Below, in pieces: positions 1-10,817 of a stretch of DNA of 64,000 nucleotides; positions within the stretch are counted from its first letter, which is position 1; every line of letters starts with the position of its first letter. Source of the DNA: Rotaria sordida (lineage: Eukaryota > Rotifera > Eurotatoria > Philodinida > Philodinidae); the NCBI GenBank assembly GCA_905250125.1, contig CAJNOL010000353.1, positions 1 to 64,000 of the forward strand, given 5' to 3'. The translations under genes were made by a program, and so were the position numbers. The notes below the pieces were generated by a model that did no database searches, was not told the origin of the DNA, and was given only the letters and a program-made list of their open reading frames with translations.

Positions 1-3000
1 AAAAAAACAATATCACTAAATTTTTATTAATTAAATAAAATTTAAAAGATTATTTGAAGAAAATAAATTTCTAAAAATGATTCATAAGAATTTTCAAGAG
101 TTTGAAAAAAAAAACAAGTATTTCTTAATATAGACGATGATAAAAAAAAGAAAACATTGTTTTAATGTATTTACCTTTTTCCTATGGTCTCTGTTTTTTT
201 ATCGATCTATTAATTGACTTTCTTTCTTTGAAATTAAATTTTAATGAAAAATATGTTTTTTATTTTCGCTGATAAAGTACTTAGAGTTCAACTAAAATTA
301 ATATAAAATATCTGTATATAAATATCGACACACCATTAAAAAATTCTCGTGTACATATATTAAACAATAATCGATAATTTCAAACATGTCAATGTAGAAT
401 AATAATATAATTTACGTATTTTATTATCAATTATAAATAAAGTACCTGATGATTGATTTTTTGTTTTTTCGTGATATTATTTATCATTTTCAGATGTTAT
501 GATGCATCGCATACATACAAAAAGATTCGATTTTTTTTTTCTTTAACTTGATAAAATTTAGTATTTTATTCTAAGAAATTGTCTAAATATTGATTTATAT
601 GTTTCCGAAGCAAACTACAATAAAAGTCTTTATGGACATAACAAATACAATGATGTGATCTTGTTCTTTTTTGTATGCTTATATGATGAGAAAAAGAAGA
701 AGAAAGAAAAAAAAAAAAGAGTTGTATTTTATTTGCTCTGTCGATGCCAATTCAAATCAGTAATCTCTCTTTCCTTTACTCTCTCTCTCTCTCTCTCTTT
801 GTCATTCATGTTTGATTCTATTGATGTGAGATTCAGACAAGCATTGCTTTAGTTCGTCTTATAAACAGACTACTAAAAACCTTTGATACATTTTATTCTA
901 TATATAGTAAGTTTTTGATTGTTCAAACAATAATTGTTTTTTTTTTTTTGTCAAGTGGTAGTTATCAGATAAAGAAAAAAATGAAAGAAAGATACGATTC
1001 TCAATTTTACATGTACATATGAATGAAAAGAATTAGAAATTAATCGTAGGCAAAAATCATTAGATTTTTCTTTTTTTGTATATTATTAAATATAATAGAA
1101 AGTCTATTTTTGATACATAACTAAACTAGTTACTTATTCATCTTTTTTTTTTTATTTTGTTTTAGAGTCCTTTGATTAAAATTGACAATGTTAAATATAT
1201 GTCAAATTGTAATAAGATTCTTTTTATTCCTTTTTACAAAAAAAAAAAATAACAAACAATTAAGTAATGATAGAAGTCAAACAAAAGAAAATGAAAACGA
1301 AAAGGCGTGGCAGAAAAAGAATCCACTAAATAAAACAAGGTTATTCTATGTAGTCATTTACAGGGTGGCCCAAAAGTCACACACCCGAAAAAAAGTTGAA
1401 TATCTCTATTATGGCTAGAGTAAACTAGCTGATTTTTTTATCAATGCTAGAGGCATGTTCAAGCTTTATATCCAGAAAGACATGCCTAGAGAAGTCCTTT
1501 GTTAAGTATTACTATTAATTGCAACAAAAAAATTTTACTTTTTTTTACAGATGAAGAAAAACAACATACTTAACAAAGGATCTCTCTAAGCATGTCTTTA
1601 TGGATATAAATCTTGAACATGCCTCTAGCATTGATAAAAAAATCAGCTAGTTTACTCGAGCCGTAATGGAGATATTCAACTTTTTTTCGGTAAAGTGACT
1701 TTTGCGCCACCCATTACATTGTTTTTTTTCCATCTGTGAAAAATTAAAATTTTTTGGTTAAAGTCAATAGTGACACTTAAAAAAAGGGTTCACTCTCGCC
1801 TTGTCTTTATGGATATGGAGTGTAAATATGCGTTTACTAGTGGTAAAAAAATCAGCCAGTTTGCTAGAGCCGTTATGGAGATATTCAATTTCTTTTCGGG
1901 TGCGTGACTTTTGGGCCACCCTGTATTTACATTCTTATTTAGATAATTCGGTTAGAACAAATGTATTAATAATAAAACATTTTAAATTGATAGTTAAATT
2001 TTAGTTTTTACACGCATTTCATATGTTCATATAGAATTACAATCGATCTTCTGTGTATTAACCATTCAAGGTTATGAATTCATTATGTCTAATACATTCG
2101 TTTTTTTTTATTCATATTAATAGAAGAAATTTCCATACTACTTGACTATACCTCTTTACAAAGTATCACATTGAATCTATGTAAATCAATGTGTCAGTTA
2201 TTTGTAAGATGACTCTTTAAAATTGACTAGTATGTGTCAAGTTTTTTCATCATTAACATTAACCATGATAGAATTCAAATAGATGAAGAAAACTATTGAA
2301 TATTACTGTGAATAGAGTATGATTTTCTAGAACTTCTTTAATAAAAGAAGATAAAGTAAAAGTCTAGATATTTTAAGATAAAACATTAATCTCTATTACG
2401 TGCTGTTATATAAGAATAACTAATATTAATAATAAATTATTATTGATTTTATGTTATAGTTTGTATGTCGGAATAGTTATGATAACTTTTTATTCTACTG
2501 TTATTCTATCATTCATGTTTGTTAAGAGTAAACTACTCGACACAAGCATAAAAAAGAAATACGAGTTTTTTTCTTCATCGACTTTTTTTTTTCTGCATGT
2601 CATTCAATGTTGAAATTTACTAAATGGTAGATTTATATTTTCATACATATTATTATCATACATAATTATTTAATTGTTATTTTATATTATAAATTATTTT
2701 CAATCCTCACAGACAGACATACAACAATTCTATTTTTTCTAACAACATAGAATAAAAAATAAATAGACGTATGGCAATCTATATAAAAAAAAGTACTTTT
2801 TTTTTGCGAATATAACCAGTAATAAAAAACAACAATTCAAAAAGAAAAAAAGACAAAGAAATCATTCTAGGCTTCTTAATGTATAATTGAAAAACAGCAA
2901 CTATTTTACATTTTCTTTTTTATTTAAATAGAAATAGGATTATCTGCATAGTTTTATTGTTAATTATTAAATATTGTAAGTATTTGTTTTTTAAGTAGAA

Positions 3001-3529
3001 TAGAAAATGCCTAGATATGTATATACAGATCATAAATTATTTATCTATGACAAAATGACGCAATGTGAGAAATGATTCAAAGGAAGAACATTTTTGAGAT
3101 AAAAGAATAAAACTATGCTATGTCACTGAAGGCAAAAGGTACGGGCCAAAGAACGATGCTATATACTTGTAGTTCGTTTTTGGATTACAACACAATATTA
3201 GAAGGTATGTTCGAACATCATTGGATGTTTAAGAGTTCGTTCGTTAAAGGTATGATATATAACACTTGACTACGAGCAATTTGACATTACTGACGTGTAT
3301 GTTACTACGTCATCATGAAGAGTATTGTTAATGTAAGTTTTCAAGAGGTTAAAAGCTGTTAGTCTACTGAATTATTAAATGTACGATTTATCGGTTAAAA
3401 AAACTTCAATTACTTCATACTGCTTTTTTTTTTAACTATAAATACAACAATAAAATAATCCATTAGAGTAAAAAACATTTTTATTTTTATGAAATTTTTT
3501 GTAAAAATTTTACCCACAAATTATAACAT
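1..3529. other. Repeat-rich non-coding DNA
   Basis: I see no convincing gene here. Homopolymer A and T runs are frequent and there is a short CT microsatellite near 779-800. The only structured content is the nested inverted-repeat element at 1361-1923. The short open frames present are low-complexity translations of A/T-rich sequence or fall inside that element. About 200 bp just before 3530 could hold the promoter and 5' UTR of the next gene. Confidence 0.6.
1361..1923. mobile_element. Nested mariner-like MITE (TA-flanked inverted repeats)
   Basis: The left end reads CAGGGTGGCCCAAAAGTCAC and the right end is its reverse complement ending in GGGCCACCCTG. Both ends are flanked by TA, the target duplication typical of Tc1/mariner elements. 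Arms are long (80 bp or more). A third arm in the same orientation as the right end lies at about 1560-1716. It pairs with 1361-1510 over about 150 bp, so 1361-1716 looks like a complete older copy and 1717-1923 like part of a second. There is no transposase frame, so it is non-autonomous. Superfamily assignment rests only on the TA flanks and terminal bases. Confidence 0.75.
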
Positions 3530-4450
3530 ATGGTTGATCTTTTGTTCAGATATCCTATGAATATATCATCGGAAACAATCACCTATCCAATAGATCATCA
3601 TCATCATCATAATCATATATTAAATGGTACTCATTCAACTATGTATACTAATGCTTCACCAATTGCTGTTAATAATAAAATAAAAGCTATTCAAGCAAGA
3701 AAATCTCGTATTACTCTTCAATCTTATTATGATTTTACTGATATTCAACCATTAAATCTTAGTAATACTGGTGGTACAACAAATTCTTCAAATCTTTTTC
3801 GACAAAAATTACTTGAACGTAGTAAAGATTTACATTTTAATCATATATCTACGCATCGTAATTCTCGTCCATCTATTTTATCTTCGATATCAACTACAAA
3901 TCATCATTCATTAATTTGGCCAAGTTATAATACATCAAATGGATTCATTAAACAACTTCAAACAAATTCACCAACAATGTCATCAACTACTATTGGATTA
4001 CCGATAAATAAATCATCGAATAATAATAATAATAATAATAATAATATGCCTGATATTTATCAACGTTCAAATCGTACACAAACAATAACATATCAACCAT
4101 TAACTGAACAACAAAATTCTTCTATATTTATTGAACCACGACATAGATCTTTACCAAAAATGAAATCATCTATACCAAAAACATTTTATCGAAGAGCTTC
4201 AAAAGATAAATCTTCATTTCCAATATCACATAATCAACCATTAAAAGTATTACATAAAGATTATTCGAAACAATCAAAAAATAATACTAATGCAAATATT
4301 ATTCATTTATATGAAAGTGAAGAAGATAATGAAAATATGCCAATTGTAGATGAAGAATTTGAAGAATATCTTCAAACATCAACTATTAAATGTGCCAATT
4401 GGCTTATTAAATATGTTTTTGATAAAGAATTTGATGACAATAATGAATAG
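3530..4450 (+). CDS. Asn/Ser/His-rich protein of unknown family, single exon
   Basis: One open frame of 306 codons ends at TAG 4448-4450, with an AATAAA-like signal at about 4533. The family is not recognised. The N-terminal part is low complexity, with a His run near residue 25 and an Asn run near residue 165. The middle is Ser/Thr-rich and basic. The C-terminal 45 residues differ: an acidic stretch (ESEEDNEN) is followed by a segment with EEYLQTSTIKCANWLIKYVF, which looks like a folded helical motif and is the most likely conserved part. Start choice is uncertain. A TTTGTTCAG acceptor-like sequence ends at 3549, so translation could begin at the second Met (3557) after a 5' UTR intron. No membrane segment or signal peptide is seen. 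Confidence 0.6.
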   Translation: MVDLLFRYPMNISSETITYPIDHHHHHNHILNGTHSTMYTNASPIAVNNKIKAIQARKSRITLQSYYDFTDIQPLNLSNTGGTTNSSNLFRQKLLERSKDLHFNHISTHRNSRPSILSSISTTNHHSLIWPSYNTSNGFIKQLQTNSPTMSSTTIGLPINKSSNNNNNNNNNMPDIYQRSNRTQTITYQPLTEQQNSSIFIEPRHRSLPKMKSSIPKTFYRRASKDKSSFPISHNQPLKVLHKDYSKQSKNNTNANIIHLYESEEDNENMPIVDEEFEEYLQTSTIKCANWLIKYVFDKEFDDNNE

Positions 4451-5835
4451 TTCGCGGTGTTTTCTTTTTTGTAATATTCATGTAGTTTTTGTAGATAAGC
4501 ACTAAAAACTAGTGCGATGCGCAATATGTTTAAATAAAAAAGAAAATAATTATTCGACAGAGTAAAACAAGAATTTCTTTTTTTGTTCTTCTAAATTAAT
4601 GGTTATACGATAAAACCACACATCATTTATTTTTTTTTCACCGGAAAAAACCAACATTGAATTCGAGAAAAAGAAAAAGAATTTTATCATTCAACCATAA
4701 AGATACCCTTATCTTTTATTCGTGTATGACTTTCAAGTACAATGTTAACAATGACTTGTTGTTGAGTACATAATTCAGAGAAAGTTTACTAGTTATTCAA
4801 AATTTAATTGATTATTATTATTTTTTCTCTCTGTTATTGTTATTATTAATTTTTAATAATAGTTTAAAAATGAAGTTGATAACGTAGATTATATCCTTAT
4901 CGACGAATAATCTCAAAAAAAGAAACAGATTTGCTGTTTGTTTTGTTTGTAATTATGTAAATAGAATAATTTATTTCTTTCTCTTTTTTTGTCGCCAGGT
5001 TAGATTAATCATCGAAACAATAATTGAAGAATTGACAACATTGAAGTAAGTATGTTTAAGAGTTTGAAATGATTAAAAACAAAAATCTATATCGATTCAA
5101 TCAAATAAAATGTTCACATAGTTGAATTTAAAAAAAAAACAAAAGATAATTATAAGTAAGATGAAATATCTAACTTACAAAAGATATTTTTTTACAGCTT
5201 AAGTAAGACTTTTTCGTTTGTCGAATTATAAATAGTACAGACGTAGATATTCTAGGTTTTATTTTCTTATTTTATATTCAAATACATATTATATCTATAA
5301 AAGAATCGTTTAAAAATATCTTAATGATCTTTGAAAAAGAAAAATTTATTGTATTGACTTAACAAATTTTATTATCAAAAGGTTAAATCAATATCATACT
5401 TTTCTCAAAATAGAGATGTCCAAGGTAAGCTTTTTTTGTACCCTGTACCATGAATGAAAAAAATGTTCTAACTCTTACCGTACCTTACTGTGAAGAATAG
5501 GATAACAACCCTGCATAACTCTATTGTAAAATCATTGTATACAAACATCTTGTCGTCTACTTTTGGATGCTGAACGAATATTACTGTATCAAAGTATCTA
5601 GAACAATTCACTCTTTCGAACACCAAAAAAAAAAACAAAATATATAGATTAATTTCTCATTATTTATTCTCAATGAATAAAACTCAAATAGATACAAAAA
5701 CAAAGAGAGTATTGAAGAATTTCCCTACAAAAATAAATTAGTTAATCTTTATTTTTCATCATGAATGAAAAATATTTCTGCAAGTATTAATCTTTCTATT
5801 ATACCAGCGGCGGTGGTACGATGCTTGGATAGGGC
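4451..5835. other. Non-coding spacer
   Basis: AT-rich sequence with no gene I can support. It includes the 3' UTR and polyadenylation region of the gene ending at 4450, then simple A/T-rich DNA. Confidence 0.5.
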
Positions 5836-6063
5836 TCAAACATTTATTTTTCGTTTCCCAAATCGATAATTCCATTGTGCGGATCTGTGAATTTCTGCCA
5901 AGTTTCCGTCGGAAAGAGGCCGTGTCGGGTCGAAAAAATAATAGGAACTTGGAAAGAGGAATCCGGTGTTCGAATTTATTTCTTTAGTATTCCGGTCGCA
6001 AATGGTCCGTATTTCTTGATCTGCGTTGACAAATTTATATAGTGCATCGAAACTCTTACACAA
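5836..6063 (-). CDS. Orphan exon-like ORF ending in an RFGKR motif
   Basis: A minus-strand open frame of about 75 codons stands out because it is clearly richer in G+C and CpG than its surroundings, as a decayed or genuine exon would be. No ATG start is convincing. The bases just before it (minus strand) read TGTAAG, so an upstream acceptor is possible but weak. The frame ends with the residues SAQWNYRFGKRK shortly before the stop. RF-G-KR is the usual context for processing an amidated RFamide peptide, but there is no signal peptide and no repeated peptide unit. It could equally be a fragment of an unrelated coding sequence or mobile element. Confidence 0.25.
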   Translation of the reverse strand: MCKSFDALYKFVNADQEIRTICDRNTKEINSNTGFLFPSSYYFFDPTRPLSDGNLAEIHRSAQWNYRFGKRKINV

Positions 6064-6768
6064 CCATTAAAATTTTTCATTGCCTTCAGTAGCAAATAAT
6101 ATCATTTTCGCAGTGATGCAGACTTAGAAAATATTTAATTTTGTATGACTAAATGTTGGACTTTACATTGCCTTCGTAATAAGTGAAGTAGAATAGTAGT
6201 GGAAACTCGAATTAGATAAACTAAAAATTACCAAAAGTTTTAGTAGCTAAGTTGACATGTCTAAGAAATATTTTCAAGAAAATGAGCAAACTAATCATTA
6301 TTCTATTTTTCCAGTAAATCAGATCGAGAATTCTTCTTTCAAGAGTTGAAATTAAAAAAAAAACAAACGTTGACGTGTTCGTTTGAATATACATATTTTG
6401 ATATAAGTTGCGAATTTTTTATGAACCACACCAAGTTTATATAGTGAAAAATGTGAATTAGAAATAAGAAGTACTAGCTGTCTTTATATCATCTGAATGA
6501 TATAAAAAGGTTCGTCCCCCCTCTTCCTCCTCCCTATTCGTAACTTCTCGATCGAGATCTTATAAAGATTGCTGAGTCTACAGCAGATTCAAAATATTCC
6601 ATCGCCTATATGTTATACATATTGCATTCTATAGATAAAGAATTTAATAGATATTCACAAGACAATCTTTAAAACATATCTTTTTTATTTTTCATACAGA
6701 ATCATCTGATATTTTCTTGTTATTTATTTACAAATCGAAACAAAACTAAATTATTCTTTTTCTGTTTT
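6064..6768. other. Non-coding spacer
   Basis: AT-rich spacer between the orphan ORF and the 3' end of kanadaptin. A short pyrimidine-rich stretch near 6516-6535 is the only compositional feature. Confidence 0.45.
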
Positions 6769-8195
6769 TTAGTAACCATATTTTTCATTTAATGCTGTTT
6801 TTCCATCACCTGTTTGTTCATTTTCAGGTGGCATCCATTCAGCAAATTTATCTTCGGAATAATGATCACTATCATCATATTGATCTTTAGAATTAACAGT
6901 TGGATGTCCGGGTTTTCGACGTTTTGTTGTTTGTTTTGTAGAAGTAGTAGGCTCGACGTCAATATTTTGTTCTGATACAGGTTGAATAGGTGTTGTTTCT
7001 GATGATACAGATGGTGGTGGAGGTGGAGGTGGTGGTGGTGGCATTTGTTCTGTTTGAATTGTAGGTTTTGTTTCGATTATTGGTTTTGGAAGATGAGGTA
7101 ATTGTGATGATGGAACAGATAATGGTTTAGTAATTAAATTTTGTTTAGCTTCTTCACGTATTTTTTTTTTCCATATTTGTATATCAAATTCTCTTGGTTT
7201 ACATACTTTAAGTAATTTTACATGTTGTCGTTCTTCATTTTGAATTTCTAATAAACGTTTTTTCCATTGCCATTTAGTTTTCATATTTAATTTTTCACCT
7301 TGTTTTAATTGACGTATATATAAATCAACTTCATCAATATCTTTTTCAAGATTATTTGCATTTTTTATTGCATTTTCTTCTATTTGTTTAGCTGTTTCTA
7401 ATTTATTTTCAAGATCAATTTGTTCTTTATAAAGATTTGTTAATTTTAAACAAAGTGAATCAAATGTTTCAATTTGTTTTTCATTATTTAAATGACCAGA
7501 CCATTCCATACGTTTAAGACGTTTTTTTTCTAAATCACCTGTACGATCATAAAATGTATCTTCATCTTCTTCATAAAAATCATTTTCTTCAAGTAATTGT
7601 CGTTTTATTTGTTTTATACGTGGTGTATTTAATGATGATGCTGATGTACCTTCACGTAAAACATCATGTTCATCAAGTATACGACAAGCTTCAAGTATAC
7701 ATTCATGTATAATTTCTTTACGTTTACAATGTTTTTGTTCACATTCAGCTTGTATAGAATGACCATATTCATCAATAATAGGTAATTTAATTGTACAACG
7801 ATATGAACCAAATTGATGATCTTCAACATCATAAATAAGTTCAGCACCTTCACGTTCAAAAAATGCGGTTAATGCACGTTTTGGATCTTTAAGATAAAAT
7901 GGTTCTTTTTTCGTATTATTATTATTATTATCATCATCATCATCTTGTGAAGGTTCATCAACCTATGTATATATATATATAGAAATTATTAATAAAAGAA
8001 ATTTTTTTTTTCAATAATAATTTTTTAACTTACACGTGACATAATTTCTTTAAGTACAACTTTATCATTTTTAGCTTGTTGATATTCAAGACGATTTTTA
8101 AGATCATCAGCAGCTGTACGTTTTTTATTTTCTTCTTCATTTCGAAAAAATTGTTCTTCTTGAATTGATTCTTTACAAACGACATTCGTAGTAGT

Positions 8196-8228
<33 letters not shown>

Positions 8229-8954
8229 CGATTCATCGGTTTCTAATCCCATACCCCAATCCATTTCAATATCATTATTATTATTAGCTTCATTAGCAGC
8301 ACTTTCTCGTTGAGCACGTACAGCAGCAAGCATTTTAGCTCGTTTTGCATGATATTGTTTCATTTGTTCATGTGTTAAATCATCACCAGTAGAATTATCA
8401 ATACTATCAGCTTCAGCTAATGTATCACCTTGAATAACATAAAGTCTTGTCGATTGTCCAAATTTAATAATATAACCAATTTTAATTCGTACATAAACTT
8501 TTGGTTCAAGACGTTTTTTATTAATAAATGTACCATGAGTACTAGCACAATCATATAAATAAAGACCAGCTGGTTGACCATGTTCAAACTCAGATTTATA
8601 TTGTATAATAGCATGATAACGTGAAATAGTTGGATGTTCAAGTACAACATCACTATCAGGTGAACGACCAAAAACTGTATATGGACGATGAGAAAGTGAA
8701 ATATAATCAATAATAGAACCATTACGTAATACTTCAAGTGTATATTCAATTGGTGGAATAGAAGATGATTCGGGTATAATATATTGTAAATTTTTATGAC
8801 GAATTGGTGTTGAAAAATTTGTAGGTGGTAATTCTGGTTTGATAAATGGTGGATGTGAAATTTCTTGATTTTCAATAGTTGATGAAGTTGTACTATCATC
8901 TGATGATTTTGATTCTTCTAATGGAACAGATGGAATTTTAAATGTTTCTTCCAT
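6769..8954 (-). CDS. SLC4A1AP: Kanadaptin-like FHA-domain protein
   Basis: Two exons, 8954-8034 and 7962-6769, joined in phase 0 (donor GTAAGT, acceptor CATAG), give about 704 residues, close to the family's usual 740-800. Residues about 75-175 form an FHA domain (YTVFGRSPDSDVVL, then SRYHAIIQY, then STHGTFINKKRL). An Ala run coded by GCA repeats follows. The second exon begins with an Asp/Asn run and then DPKRALTAFFEREGAEL, the dsRNA-binding-like region of kanadaptin. It continues through the DRTGDLEKKRLKRM segment, a coiled coil, a ten-Pro run and a basic C-terminus. Kanadaptin is a nuclear protein first described as binding the kidney anion exchanger; it has been linked to mRNA processing. 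Several shorter frames within this interval are shadows. Confidence 0.93.
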
Positions 8955-9321
8955 TATAAATCAAATAATAATAATTTGATTAATATTAATATTAAATATA
9001 TATATCTATAATATGATTGAAGAAGAAATTTTCTCTTTACGTTATTGATGTTTCAAAATTTTGTTTTTTTTTTATTGGCCAAAGTTTAGCTAATCATAAA
9101 ATCCTACATATTACTCAATTCATATTGTAAATTGATTTGATTAATCATTAGTAAATGGATATAATATGAATTTTTGGATAGGTCTATTATTAAAGTAAAA
9201 GAATGTTGTGTATTTAATTGAATCATAGTAAAATAGTTGGCGCTAGTTGACACAAATGTCAACATATATTTAATTTTTATTTTATCTCAAAAATAAATTA
9301 AAAGAAGAGAGACGTGTCCGG
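8955..9321. promoter_or_regulatory. Upstream region of kanadaptin
   Basis: This is the 5' flank of the minus-strand kanadaptin gene, AT-rich and without a recognisable core promoter element. An inverted-repeat element begins at its far edge. Confidence 0.3.
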
Positions 9322-9710
9322 ATTCCGTGAGTTCTGAATTCATAGAACTGTCAAAAGAAAATCTCAGCCATGGAATTCAAACAATTCCAACAATTGAAAC
9401 AACCAAAAGAACTCAAGAATTTGTTGAAATTTAGGTAACAGATCGATTCTAGCGTTTCAAACAAAATAGACATCATCACGTTTTGCTTAACCACAAATTT
9501 TTTAACAATTGCCGTGGTGTCTGACATCCAGAAATTTGAGATATCGCAAATGTCACAAGAGATGAAAAACATAGAGTACCATATTTTCCATGGATATTCA
9601 AATATGAGTGTGGCGGTCAGTGTGAAGAGAACCAAAATCGACACCCACACTCTTCCATGAGTGCAGTAGTTGCACTTTTGAAAGTTCCAGGAGTTCAGAA
9701 CTCACGGAAT
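9322..9710. mobile_element. MITE-like element with about 40-bp terminal inverted repeats
   Basis: The left end contains ATTCCGTGAGTTCTGAA and the right end its reverse complement TTCAGAACTCACGGAAT. Similarity continues for about 40 bp inward (GAACT-TTCAAAAG on the paired strand). The interior has no transposase. A predicted exon on the minus strand (9902-9702) ends in a stop that lies inside the right arm. Confidence 0.65.
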
Positions 9711-10817
9711 TTGACTACTACTGGGAAAGGGAGAAAAAAGAAAAGATTTGAACATCGAGTCGAGTTTGGTTACCAAGCTTTTTAGAATGATACGAATCTC
9801 TTGAAGATTGGTGAGAACCTTGCTAAGATCGGTCTTGATTGGTGTCAGAGCAGCATCTAGTAGCCATTGAATGGTTTGTTCGACAGTCGTTGGATTAAAA
9901 ACCTAAAACAGAAATAGTCAGATTTATTCTCAATTTTTTAAATATAAAATATTCTTTGAGAGACTCTTATTTTGACGAATTTGTTTGTTACCATATTTTG
10001 TGTTCGACTCTTTTTCTACTGCTACTTTTTTTTATCACTAGTAGACAACGAATGGCTCAACAGAACTCACTCTTCAGGTTCAACAATAATGCTGCTACTC
10101 AATACCTGTTACTATCTGCACCAACAATAAGGGCACGACTTATCTTCATCTTTTATCGGTTCAATGATGTGAGAGCATTTAATCACTTTGCAGTTAGATG
10201 CTCTGACCTCATAAACGCTAATAGATGCCAGTTCACTCTTTCCTCTCTTCTCGCTTCTCTCTCCTTCAGTTTGTCAATGTTGATTATAATAAAATACCTA
10301 TTCCAATAGTAACAAAAATCTGGTCTTATTTAAGAATTTCAAAATTGACTTAAATCTCTCAAATGGTTTCAATTTTGAGAGTAAATTCAATTGTACGATC
10401 AATACAAGCTAGGACAAAATTATTTTGCCAGAGATAAGAAAGTGTTTTTATATGAAAAAATCGCGAGAATTTCAGAACGGGAAAATAGGAACACAAGTCA
10501 ATAAAAAAATACTTCGTATGTGATCAGCGGAAACTTTTGGTAATATGACTCCTCGCTTGACCTTTTTTCCTTTTCAAGTACAGTGTAGTTCTTCTTCATT
10601 TCTCGACGTATAGAGAAACGAATCAATGCGAGACAAGCGTGATGCAAGCTGTTTGACTTTGTTGTCAGACAAAAGATATTCTGAAAATGTAATCATGTGT
10701 TTAAATATAATTTTGAAGTAAAAAGCAAAATACTCGATTTCGACTTAGTATGATCAATTACCTATTCTTAGAGTGAGTATCGTAGACTCTGTGGTGAACT
10801 GACTGAAGTCCAAGGTT
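9702..10817 (-). CDS. Candidate exons of an unresolved minus-strand gene
   Basis: Three higher-GC pieces on the minus strand look like exons. Piece A (10817-10762) has acceptor TTTTTCAG and donor GTAATT. Piece B (10680-10582) has acceptor ATTTTCAG and donor GTACTT. A joins B in frame, and B reads YLLSDNKVKQLASRLSRI, an amphipathic helical pattern. Piece C (9902-9702) has acceptor CTGTTTTAG and reads VFNPTTVEQTIQWLLDAA, followed by a leucine-heptad-like helix; its stop lies in a MITE arm. B ends in phase 1 and C needs phase 0, so at least one exon is missing or the gene is decayed. A further exon-like stretch is near 10210-10285. No family is recognised. Confidence 0.35.

Noticed and set aside
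8030-8899. Additional minus-strand frames within kanadaptin
   Set aside because: They are Leu/Ile/Tyr-rich frame-shifted shadows of the FHA-containing exon.
9956-10309. Plus-strand 117-codon frame
   Set aside because: It begins at a non-ATG codon, has low-complexity hydrophobic content, and is antisense to the more exon-like minus-strand islands.
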